NCBI GenBank assembly: GCA_039657365.1
Contig: CM077584.1
Location: 20,478,569 to 20,542,568 of the forward strand
Direction: 5' to 3'
DNA length: 64,000 bases
From: Stephania yunnanensis
Taxonomy: Eukaryota; Streptophyta; Magnoliopsida; Ranunculales; Menispermaceae
Below are positions 19,207 to 29,024 of this stretch, in pieces. The notes under the pieces are model-generated. The model was not told where the DNA came from. It made no database searches and saw only the letters and a program-made list of their open reading frames with translations. A program made the position numbers and the translations under genes. How positions within the stretch are numbered: position 1 is the first letter of the stretch; each line of letters begins with the position of its first letter.

Positions 19207-22010
19207 ATGGTTGATCGAAGAGTATCGTTGTTGTGTTATATGAATGGAGACATGGTAGAAGGAGCATCAGGAATTTCGTACACGAAACCGCCCATTCGAC
19301 ATCTCAGATCGAAGATCGGTTTAGGGTACGATGAACTTGTGCGTTATATCTGTAATTCATTGCAGATAGACAATGACTTACAGAGATTAAACATGACATA
19401 TCGATATCCAACGTACATTGGAAGTGGATCGGCCAACTACGTCCCGTTGCGAATAGATGATGAGTCGAGTCTCAAAGATGTTTGGGACTTTTTGTCAGAA
19501 TTACCACCACCACATTGCATGGAGTTTTATATCGATTTAGTTCCGAGGCAACGATACAATAGTTCCAATTGCAATGTAGTGTTACATTCTGGAGCTGGAC
19601 CTAGCACTCAACCAATTTATGAACATAGCCATTGTGCATCGCCTTTGACGACCGCAAATCCCGAAATGGACGAGGATCCTCGTTCCTGTGATGATTTGAA
19701 TACTAGCGAAGATGATGACTATTGCGGTAGTGACGGGGATACTAGTGAAGATAGTAGCGAAGATGATACAGACGATGAAGGGGATGATGGTCATCATGTT
19801 GATGATGGCATGATTCGATATGCGTTAAATCGAGTCATAGCAGATGACGGCTCATTATCTTGTCCTCCAATTTCGAACGAAATTAGGAGCGATGATTTCT
19901 TCGATGAAGAGGCTGCTGGAATTGATGGTGCGCCAGTGGGTGTAGGTGAATTCGTCGTTCCTTCAGCTGTATTTATGGAATTGAGTAGTGAGGCAATGCA
20001 ACCCCTCGATGAGAATGCGATGATCCCTTCTAGGTCTTTATGGAATGAGGCATCAGAATTTGAGAAAGGCATGCGGTTCATGTGTAAAGTAGATATCCAA
20101 CATGTCGTGAAATTGTATAGCATCAAAGGACACAGGCGCTTTGTGGTGACTCATTCTACACCAAATGTATGGATTGTTCAATGTAAGAAATATTTGGATG
20201 GATGTACTTGGAGGTTGCGGTGTTCGAGAAGAAAATTGCGTGGAATGTTTGAGATCAGTACATATGCAGGACCACATACATGCATCTATGCTAAACTGTC
20301 CAAGGATCATGCGCATTTAGACTCCACCGTTATATGCCGTAAGGTAGAAAATTTGGTGAGAAGAGATCCGTCCACCTCAGTTCTAATGCTTCATCAGATT
20401 ATCAAGGACAAATTCAGTTATGACGTTCATTATAAGAAAGTATGGTTGGGGAAGAAGAAAGCAATTGCTAAAGTCTTTGGAGATTGGGAAGAATCGTGCA
20501 AAATGTTGCCGCGGTGGATGACCGCTCTTCAAGAAAGCAATCCAGGGACACGTGTGGAATGGCGGCATGGTGAGCCTAATGCCAATAATGAAGTTGTCTT
20601 CAAATGGGTTTTTTGGGCATTTGCACCTTCTATTGCTGGCTTTAGACATTGCAGACCAATGATACAAATTGATGGCACATTCTTGTATGGAAAATACAAA
20701 CAAAAACTCCTAATAGCCACTGTTGTTGACGGTAATAGTCATGTATTTCCTGTAGCATTCGCCATTGTTGATGAGGAAAGTCGAGACAGCTGGGGATGGT
20801 TTATGGCTTGTTTGCGACATCATGTGACTGATAGGGATGGTGTATGTGTCATTTCTGATCGACACCCAGGTATATTATTGGCAATGAACGATCCTCAAAA
20901 TGGATGGACCCACGAAGAGCTTAACACAGATTTTGTCTCCGCCACATATGCGGTAATTTCAACATGAGATTTGGGAGCAAAGAATTAAAGGATATGGTGT
21001 ACATAGCAGGAGCACAACATCAACCGCGAAAATTTAAGGCATCCATGAAAGAACTCCATCAAATGAATCTCGAATGTATTGCGTGGTTTACTGACCTAGA
21101 TCGAGCACAATGGACAAACGCATACGACAAAGGTTATCGATACGGCTGGATGACTACAAATCTCGCGGGTATTACGTTTGATTTATTACGATTGTTACTA
21201 TTACTTACTTAATGTGTTTGAATTATTATGTTTACAAGCTAATACAAATATGAATTTTTTCTTGTTACAAATGTAAAATGCTTTAACGGAGTCCTTAAAG
21301 GCGCGCGATTTCACCCCATCACCGCTTTAGTGCAGATTACATTTTACCGTGTCGTGGCATACTTTAATAAAAGACGAGACGAAATAGGCGTAGCCCTAGG
21401 CAGGGGCGAAACGTACACGACGTACGCAATGGATAAGTCGTCAAAATGGGGAAATGTGGCTGGAGGGCACAATGTGACATTAGTAAATCGTGAGAATGGT
21501 ACATTTGAAGTAATCACTGCACCACGTGGCTATCATTTGAAAAAAGGGTGTAACAAGCAAGTTGTGAAATTGGACGCCCGTAGATGCACTTGTATGAAGT
21601 GGCAGTGTTATGGCATTCCATGTTCCCATGTTCAAGCAGTTTGCGTTAGTGTTGCCATAGATCACTGTCAGTACATCGAGTCATACTACAAATGGTCTGT
21701 GTACAGTCAATGTTATGCTGCAAATTTCCAACCCATTCCGCACGAAGATTATTGGCCTACCGCAAGACTTCCACACACGTTGTTGGCCGATCCATATCGG
21801 AAGCGAGTCAAAAAAGGTCGTCCTCAATCAAGCCGGTTGCGCACTGAGATGGATTGGAGAGGCAATCAGAAACAGCCACGGCATATGCAGCGAGAGAAGG
21901 AATGGAGAGAGACCCCAACAACGCTGCGATGTAGTAAGTGTAAACAGGATGGACACAATAGACGCACTTGCAGTCGACATCAGCAAGGACAACCGTCTAA
22001 TGCTTTATAG
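19207..22010 (+). pseudogene. MURA-type MULE transposase
   Basis: Begins MVDRRVSLLCYMNGDMVEGA. In order: an N-terminal PB1-like segment (to about residue 115), an acidic linker of Asp/Glu/Ser repeats, the MuDR DNA-binding region (FEKGMRFMCKVDIQHVVKLY..CTWRLRCSRR), the DDE core (MIQIDGTFLYGKYKQKLLIA, VCVISDRHPGIL), then after a frameshift RFCLRHICGNFNMRFGS and YRYGWMTTNLA. An intron-like gap (about 21168-21280, acceptor unclear) precedes CFNGVLKGARF. The SWIM zinc finger is CTCMKWQCYGIPCSH and the C-terminal zinc knuckle is CSKCKQDGHNRRTC. The protein ends at 22010. The single frameshift near 20925-20940 splits the catalytic domain, so this copy is probably inactive, though it is less decayed than the MULE1 transposase. 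Confidence 0.9.
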
Positions 22011-22379
22011 TGAAAGACTCTTTCAAGTCTTATGTCTTGAACGGACCTATATTTTCCTTGTATTATAGGTCTTTGCTTATTTGTATTATTTGTTTGATGA
22101 GAGATAGATGTGCTTTTGTGGTCTTGCATGAAACATAAACTTTTCAATTTCTTAATTGTATTTTTAACATGTACTTTATTAAAGTTCTTACATGATCTGC
22201 AATGATGCAAATGAAATCAAATTGCATTATATGCATCATAAACTGCGTTGTAGTATGCTACGTATATTGTATTAATCCATCTCTTTATAGTTAGTACATG
22301 AAGTATTTCTACTCATTCATATCAATTGCACAATGGAATTAATGACAACATTGGTAATGATTTTGGGTTTAAGCGCGAT

Positions 22380-24536
22380 ATGGATCATGGCCCTATAGAT
22401 GACTCGGTTTTGACTATGCAAGCTCTCCATAGATCTACCCGCATTTGGAATGGCCCAGTAATACTTCTTTTCGCATGTTTCTCTACTTTTTTAGCTGCAT
22501 AGCCACGTTTTAACTAATTTCACTTAAATCTCATATCTTCATAGGAGCCTGGTATATTGACTATCAGGCGGAATTCAGCCGCACTTCACCGGTTGGTCCA
22601 ACTGGATCCACGCATAGTTGGGCATCTTTAGGAAGCTGGATTTTACGGGAATGCGCGAGTAGGCTTCATTTCAATTGATTGGCATCTCATAACTGCCCTT
22701 GTAGAGAGGTGGAGGCCAGAAACTCACACGTTCCATTTCCCCGTCGGCGAGATGACTATAACCCTCCAAGATGTACAAATCATATTGGGGTTGTCGGTCG
22801 ATGAATTACCAATTACCGGCCGCGTCGACCAAGATTACGATGCCTTGTGCTTGACACAACTCGGATTCCCTTTCCCCAAAAATAACAGGACTGGAGGGTG
22901 GATTCAAATTCGGCAACTTTCAAGGTGGTTTCCAAACCTCCCAGGCAATGCTAATGATGTGGAAGTGCAACGCTATGCGAGAGCATACATCCTGCAACTT
23001 CTAGGGGGAACACTATTTGCAAACAAGTCGAACAACCTCGTTCACATCACATATTTGCAATTTTTGGAAGATTTCGAGGCGGCAGGACAATACAGTTGGG
23101 GTAGTGCAACTCTGGCTCACTTATATAAACAATTATGTCTTGCAGCCGACATTGATGGAGCTGAGATAGCAAGTCCAGTCATCTTATTGCAATTATGGGC
23201 ATGGGATAGGTTGCCGTTTCTTGCACCAATAATGGGTAACGTTCTTCGAGACCCGGTATTAGAAAACGAAGAATTATTTCCACCTCCTCCATTTGGTCAT
23301 AGGTAATTACTATTTTCTCACATTATAATTTCAATTTCTTCATATCTATGTACATGTGCTGACATACATGCATTGCGTTTTTCTTTTTCATTTGTGAAGG
23401 TGGAAACATGCTTTGGAGACAACGGGAGCATCAATGCACGTCCTGACAAAGTACAGAGAAATGATTGACATGCAAACACCCGATGAAGTAAGAGATATAC
23501 AGAATTACTTCTCCACGTAGTGCTTTGGAAACATCATCTAATATGCGTTTCTTATTCATATCAAAATGTTTTTGTTGACTACAGGTAATATGGGAACCGT
23601 ATTCTGAGGCAGTGATAATGGACCTACCTGCGTACTGTAGCAGTGGTCGTGCTATTTGGCGAACGAGGGCACCTTTGATTTTCTTCTGTGTAGTCGAAAT
23701 GTATCATCCCGATAGAGTCATGCGCCAATTCAGTCTCAAACAAATGATACCACCTTTACAGAGCACAAACATTCAGCTACATAGGATTGATTTGAGAGGG
23801 AAAACGGATAAGGATTGGAGCGCAGAACATAGTGCTTATGTCTGCATGTGGAACGAACGTGCCTCCAATATTGCAACTGATGAAAGCTTAGAGGAGCCAA
23901 TGGACTTTTACAACCCGTATATGCTATGGTATCGTCGCATTACACGACGATTCATGTCTCCCCGTGAAGCTATTGCTTAGGCCTTGGTAAGTACAATTTG
24001 ATTTTTTTCCAGTCATGAATCCTTGCCAAATAGTTGTTTTCCTTGTACTTTCACATAAAACTTCATCAATATCTCATATATAGGCACATGGCATTACTTC
24101 AATTCATCAGTTGACACTGGGTGATGATGTATCTATTGCACGTATTAGAGATGTAGCTGCATCGACTTTGACTGCAGTACACGCAGATTATCGGATGCAT
24201 AATATGCCCAGTTCATTTCAAGCTTCTCATCATTCTTCCCATGCTGATACACCTTCGAGGCATGACACTCCATTGTATACTCCATCAGTGCCTCTCAACG
24301 AGTTTGGGACTCTACATACTCCTTCAGTTCCTCCCAACATGACATTCGAGGCTATGGAAGCCTTTCCATTTGACACGGCACCTACATCTTCGCGCCATTT
24401 TCATGCAAGTCCAATAATTATGAATTTATCCGGGAGTACAAGTACTCAGGATGGCGGAATGCGGGACAACAATGATATTCAACCAGAAGATAAAATCCGG
24501 CAGATGTGGGTCATACGGATATTCCACTTGCGTTAA
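22380..24536 (+). pseudogene. Plant mobile domain (PMD) gene of MULE2
   Basis: Starts MDHGPIDDSVLTMQ (22380). Exons inferred: 22380-22457, 22544-23302, about 23399-23486, 23585-23990 and 24085-24536. The PMD core is FISIDWHLITALVERWRPET, then FPVGEMTITLQDVQIILGLS, RAYILQLLGGTLFANKSNN and WGSATLAHLYKQL; later VEMYHPDRVMRQFSLKQ matches the C-terminal PMD half. TAG interrupts exon 2 at 22628 (GHL-stop-EAGFYG), and exon 4 ends with a TAG at 23979 just before a donor-like site. It lies 370 bp downstream of the MURA gene in the same orientation. PMD proteins are either transposon-borne or nuclear silencing and genome-stability factors (MAIN/MAIL); this copy belongs to the transposon type by location. 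Confidence 0.8.
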
Positions 24537-25275
24537 ACCGTAATGTCCGAGTCGTCAAGAGAACACGGTGTGGGACTGGAAGTCATTATTTGGGGTCAGA
24601 CTAGGACTTTTTCTATACTGTTATAAGTCATTTCCTCCTTATTCATTTTTGCTTTGTAGTTGATCACCTACCAATTTCATCATTTATAACTGTAAGTGAG
24701 AGAGAGTTATTTCATATTATTGAGCAAACTTACTGAATTCTTTATGGTGTGAGGGACCTTGAGATTGTGATAGTCATTTGGGAGAGTGGGCAAAGATCAA
24801 CTATTTGGGAGAGTGTACTGATTTTGGGGTTCATTGTTTATTTTGGTGATGTGTTTTTAGTATTCAAGCTCACTGGGTAGTCTTGTTTTTGCTTTCTTTT
24901 CATTTTAACATGCAAATGCCCTTCATTGAACTGTTAAGTAATTTGGGCTCACTGTTACAAAGATCCAGTTTTTACCGCTTTTCTGTGTTGTTTGTATTGA
25001 TTAATGCATAAAGAATGAATTTTGGGATGTTATGTGAGATTGGTTTCTAAAGATACTCCCAAAAATTGAACAAAAAAAAAATAAAAACCTACTGAATTTT
25101 GTGTTCTGTACTTGTTATGTTTTGTATTTCTTGTTGTCCCTTTTTGTTTATTGTTGCATTTTTTATGGTTTTGGATTGAACTAAGTTTTGTATAGTTATT
25201 AGTTATATTCAATGTTGATGTGATATGTCAATTTTTTGCAGTTCAAGTGAATTAACTAGTACGAGAACCACTCAA
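24537..25275. other. MULE2 segment between PMD and FLA fragment
   Basis: T-rich non-coding DNA. The last part (24950-25250), which ends in TTTTTTGCAG at about 25241 just before the FLA start, may be captured 5'-UTR or intron of the FLA donor gene. No ORF is supported. Confidence 0.35.
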
Positions 25276-25695
25276 ATGTTGATGTTTTCTAGCACACTAG
25301 TAGTGCTATTGTTGAGTACTACAATTCCAACTTGTTCAGTTAAACATGCAACACCAGCTCCAACACCAACACCAACACCAGCACCATCTCCACCACCAAA
25401 CTATGTCAATCTCACAGACCTACTCACTGTGGCAGCCCCTTTCCACAAATTTCTTAACCTACTTGAACAAACACAAGTCCTTGACACATTTCAAAACCAA
25501 GCCAACAACACTCAACAAGGCATTACATACTTTGTACCAAAAGACCAGGCCTTCAATTCTCTCAAAAACCCTTCACTCTCAAACATCAGTTTATCGCGCC
25601 TTGCCGCATTACTACTCATTAGCCGCATTACTACTCATTAGCCGATTTCAAGAACTTGAGCCAATCGAACCCCGTCGGCACAGATCAACTATTTG
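25276..25695 (+). pseudogene. Captured FLA gene fragment
   Basis: MLMFSSTLVVLLLSTTIPTC is a typical secretory signal peptide. It is followed by an Ala/Pro/Thr-rich arabinogalactan stretch (TPAPTPTPTPAPSPPP) and the start of a fasciclin-1 domain (YVNLTDLLTVAAPFHKFLN, TYFVPKDQAFNSL). This is the N-terminal part of a fasciclin-like arabinogalactan protein, a cell-wall/plasma-membrane glycoprotein, closest by memory to FLA7-type members. A 19-bp tandem duplication near 25605-25640 shifts the frame; beyond it YSLADFKNLSQSNPVGT remains readable in another frame. The second half of the domain, and any GPI-anchor signal, are absent, and MULE2 terminal sequence follows. A host gene piece inside a MULE fits transduplication. 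Confidence 0.8.
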
Positions 25696-25735
25696 AGGTG
25701 TATTCACAACTATTAAAAAAAAAAAAATTCACAAG

Positions 25736-25807
25736 GAAGTCGTGACTTGCAGTCACGACTTCCATGGGCTGGGAAACGTGACTTAAAGTCACGTTTTCCC
25801 AGTGACC
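25736..25807. repeat. Paired hairpins at the MULE2 right end
   Basis: Two adjacent hairpins. The first has a perfect 13-bp stem, GGAAGTCGTGACT and AGTCACGACTTCC with a 3-nt loop. The second is TGGGAAACGTGACTT with AAGTCACGTTTTCCCA and one bulge. They share the TCGTGA/TCACGA core with the palindrome inside the left end. Confidence 0.85.
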
Positions 25808-25823
25808 AAACGACTCACGCGTG

Positions 25824-25929
25824 ATGTGGCGCTGACGTGGATAAAAGTGTGTTAGATGGGGAAATAGTTTGGTGGGTGTGTTGAGTTCATAATTTTTACT
25901 GCCAAATGTACTAATCAAGTAAAAAAGCC
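25824..25929 (-). repeat. MULE2 right terminal inverted repeat
   Basis: Inverted copy of 17854-17960, ending ACTAATCAAGTAAAAAAGCC. Confidence 0.9.
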
Positions 25930-26609
25930 TCAAAAACGGAGTCTCAAACTCCTTGCGTTTCTCTGACTCGCTTCTCACGCTTCTAACGAAACCCGGATGC
26001 ACTGGAACAGCCCCTGCGAGTCTCACCGGACTCAAGTCCACCTCTCCCGCACGTGCCGCCACCGCATGCACCAAGTTCCCACCTGAACTATCTCCGATGA
26101 GAAAAACCCGGTTGAAATTGGATCGGGCCAATTCGCCACCCGGTTCAGCCAACTTGTCTCCTCGAGCCAATGAGCGGAGCCAGAGGGGAGCTCAGAAGGC
26201 GTCGTCTATTGCAGTTGGGAGTCGGTGCTCTGGCGCGAGCGGGAGCTTCACTGATGCGACGATCGACGGCTCGAGCCATGCGGGCGAACTTGGTGTAGAC
26301 AAGATAGTACATGGCCCAATCATATTGACTGATACAAAAGTCGCCACCGTGAAAGCGGAGTACGATGGTGAATTTTGAGTCGTCGTTCGATTTTCTTTCT
26401 GGTTCATAAACTCGAACTGTTATACCAGACTTGGAGTTGATTGTTAGATCATAGGTGGCAACACCATTGATGAATTCCTCGCGTAGTTCGACTCGCTTTG
26501 ACATGAACTCAACTTCAGGTGGGCCTGTCCAGGATCGATCGACCGAGCCGTCGTCAAAGACGCTGAGCCAACCGGAGACCCGGTCGACAAGCTTCTTTTC
26601 ATGAACCAT
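25930..26609 (-). pseudogene. Carboxylesterase (CXE), N-terminal part
   Basis: Starts MVHEKKLVDRVSGWLSVFDD at ATG 26609, the usual CXE start. RSWTGPPEVEFM and ITVRVYEPERK follow. The oxyanion-hole motif HGGG is changed to HGGD in FHGGDFCISQYDW. A +1 frameshift near 26265 precedes IVASVKLPLAPEHRLPTAID, and TGA (26194-26192) replaces a Ser codon before PLWLRSLARGDK. The catalytic Ser motif GDSSGG is intact in RVFLIGDSSGGNLVHAVAAR. Coding sequence runs to ETPFL, where MULE2 begins, and resumes at 10162 with FDVVDKF. The two parts total about 338 codons, the normal CXE length, in a single exon. The gene is dead from point lesions as well as from the insertions. Confidence 0.88.
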
Positions 26610-26702
26610 TGACACATTGTGGCGCGCAGATGATGTTTTGGGCAGGGAGGAATGTATTTGTGTAAGCCCAAGACTTGATCTGTTTCGGGTTTTTTTGTCC
26701 CT

Positions 26703-26710
26703 TATTTATA
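26703..26710 (-). promoter_or_regulatory. Possible TATA box of the carboxylesterase
   Basis: TATAAATA on the minus strand, about 95 bp upstream of the ATG, a suitable distance for a plant core promoter. No transcription evidence is available. Confidence 0.5.
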
Positions 26711-27989
26711 GTGAAATAGCGTAGAATTTCGACATGTTTGTATTTGATGGATCTGGTACTTTAGGCTGTTATAGTTAATAACTCCAGCAACGTTGATCTG
26801 GGTCTTCTCTAAATGGAGAACTGCGTGGAGTTGTGTGAATTGTTGATCTTGATGTATATCAGAGGAACACTAGTGTGTCATCATTCTTGGTCTCTTGCGT
26901 GTGGAATCTTCTCGGCTTTATGGAACTTCATGAGAAGTTCCATTTGGATTACATGCATGGTGACTTAAAAAAAATAAAAAAACAATTGTTGACCAGTGAG
27001 TTATTAATTAATCGCTCAAGTCGATCGTCTTTATTTTTGAAGTATTCTTTTTAAGAAAATAAAAAATAAAATACTAAAAACTGATTGAAATTGTACGTTT
27101 CTTTTAAAAAAATAAAAACAAAAATAAAATACTAAATTGTATGTTAAACACCATATACACGCATGCGTTATGCATGGAACAAATATAGGCAACTTCGGAC
27201 GACTACAACGCGACCTTCACGTTTTCTACGTTGAAACTCTTTAAGTAGATAGATTTGGATTGCACTATAATATCAAAGACATCTCATTTGCATAGTATAA
27301 TATCAAAGTTTTCTATTTTGATCGGCTGTTGTTCTAATGATACCGTTTTTCTTTTCGTTCGTCAAGTAAAACAGATATGATTAGCTATGAGATTGATTAA
27401 TATTTCATTCCATATTGCAGTTAATAGATTCAACAATGGTACAAGTCGATTCATCAACTCTGCATCTTCATTTAAGCTTGTGCGTAGATTTGCTCTTGCG
27501 GCTACTGGATCGATATTTCTCATTGATTTTAAATAATAAGTAGTTTCATTCCCTTGTTGGAAAGTTTAGATTTTCTTCCCTAATTGAAAGTTTATTTTTC
27601 TTTTCTTGTTAGAAGTTTATTTTTATCAAATATGTGTGTACCTCACGATTTTTAAAAACCTGGTGTGACTTAGTGTGTAATTATTTCTTTGGAAATAGAA
27701 ATTTCATTAACCATCAATAGCTCTCAATACATTCAATGGTATAGATCGAGACAGAGAACAACCATCTAGGCAAATTAATTTGTTACTTTTAATTGTTCAA
27801 ATGAACATTGAACTGTCGTAAAGTTGATTTTCAAGAATTACAACTGTAACAATAGAACAATGAATTTAGAAATCAGGCCTTGTTTGATTGGATAAAAGAA
27901 GAAAATGTTCCAAGGAAAATTGTATATTCCATGGGAAAATTACATTTCTTGCGTTTGATAGCTGAAATTTTCTCACGGAACATTTTCTC
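26711..27989. other. Upstream flank of the carboxylesterase, no gene seen
   Basis: AT-rich with no supported ORF. A short A-rich tandem similarity (AAAATACTAAA blocks, 27052-27142) is visible. A GGCCTTGTTTGATTGGATAA segment at about 27884 resembles one end of a MITE, but no partner end was found. The left part presumably includes the former promoter. Confidence 0.35.
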
Positions 27990-28961
27990 ACCGTTCACAT
28001 GTCGTTCGTGCCAAATATAACCCGTACTCGAGTTACCAATTCTATTTGGGTGTAATAGCGATAAATAAGAAGTCCAATCCGCATGACTAAGGTTTTATTC
28101 TGAGTTAACTAAAAAGGGAGATTCGGAAGTTTGTTGAGATTTTAAGAAAACGATTAATGAATACTACTTGGAAATTAAAACTTGCAAGAATGAACTCAAT
28201 ATGAGAAAATAACTAGGTATATGGTCCCACAAATTCAAATCAAGGTTCAATAGCATATCATGGTCCTCAATCTTTTCAAAAGATTATTAGTTCGATTCCA
28301 CCCAGATTAGCTATAGGAAATCGACATCCGTAAGAAATTCCTAATTCATTTAGTCTCGATAGATAGGACATCCGCCACTAACTACTTCTTTAATCAACAC
28401 ATAAACCTAGACGTCCGCTAATAGAGTTTAACACGTTAACTGCATAAACCTAGATTTATTTGTCGCACACTTAAGAACCGAAAGGTTTCGATGGCAAATG
28501 GGTAATTGATCGTCACTTGCATCAGTCCAATCATACAGTTACGGATACATTATTCTAATTAACAATAGGTCTTCCACCTAAAAGCATGCACTGTCCACAT
28601 TCATACTATAAGTTTGCACCATAATCACGAAAACAACAACAAATAAAATAGAAAGAATTCAAATAAATTAGATTATAAATAATAGATTTCATATAATACG
28701 CTATAAATCGAGAATTTAGACATGCTTCACCTTTGACCTAGAAATAAATTGCTTAGCCGGACATTGATTTGATTAACTCCATTAAAAATAATAAAAGAAA
28801 AGAGAGAAAAAGTTGTTCGATTGCGTGTGTAGAGATAGACTAAATAAAACCAGAAGTTCTATATAAATAAGTCCATTCAATTTAGTCTCTGGAAGAGAGA
28901 GAAGTGAAATCCGTAAGTTAATTGGTGTCTCATCTCCCTGGGATAATCTGATGGTTACGAT
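27990..28961 (-). repeat. Possible gypsy (Athila-like) LTR fragment
   Basis: The base composition and landmarks resemble the Athila-like LTRs further right: an AAGAGAGAGAAAAAG tract near 28800 followed by a minus-strand TATA-like block (TTATTTATATAG near 28862), and runs of short C-rich motifs. There are no ORFs. Boundaries and family are inferred by similarity of style, not by an alignment I could complete. Confidence 0.3.
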
Positions 28962-29024
28962 TGTAACACATGTCGAACGTGCGCAATATTTTTTCGTATT
29001 TTCTTATTATTTGTAGTAATTGTA
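28962..29024 (-). repeat. Athila-like 3' LTR, first piece
   Basis: TGTAACACATGTCG..TCGTATTTTCTTATTATTTG aligns with the 5' LTR end at 44671-44735 (TGACACATGTGG..TCGTATTTTCTTGTTATTTG). It stops at GTAGTAAT and the matching sequence resumes at 35530. The LTR was therefore split by the material in between. Confidence 0.7.

Larger units (their letters stand above)
17854..25929. mobile_element. MULE2: Mutator-like element with MURA, PMD and FLA fragment
   Basis: An 8076-bp element with terminal inverted repeats of about 105 bp beginning GGCTTTTTTACTTGATTAGT (17854-17960 and 25824-25929), with roughly 5-8 differences between arms. It carries a MURA-type transposase and a PMD gene, both plus strand, plus a fragment of a host FLA gene at its right end. 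Strong hairpins lie directly inside both terminal repeats. Its ends share no sequence with MULE1, so the two MULEs are different families that landed within about 16 bp of each other inside the carboxylesterase. Confidence 0.9.
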
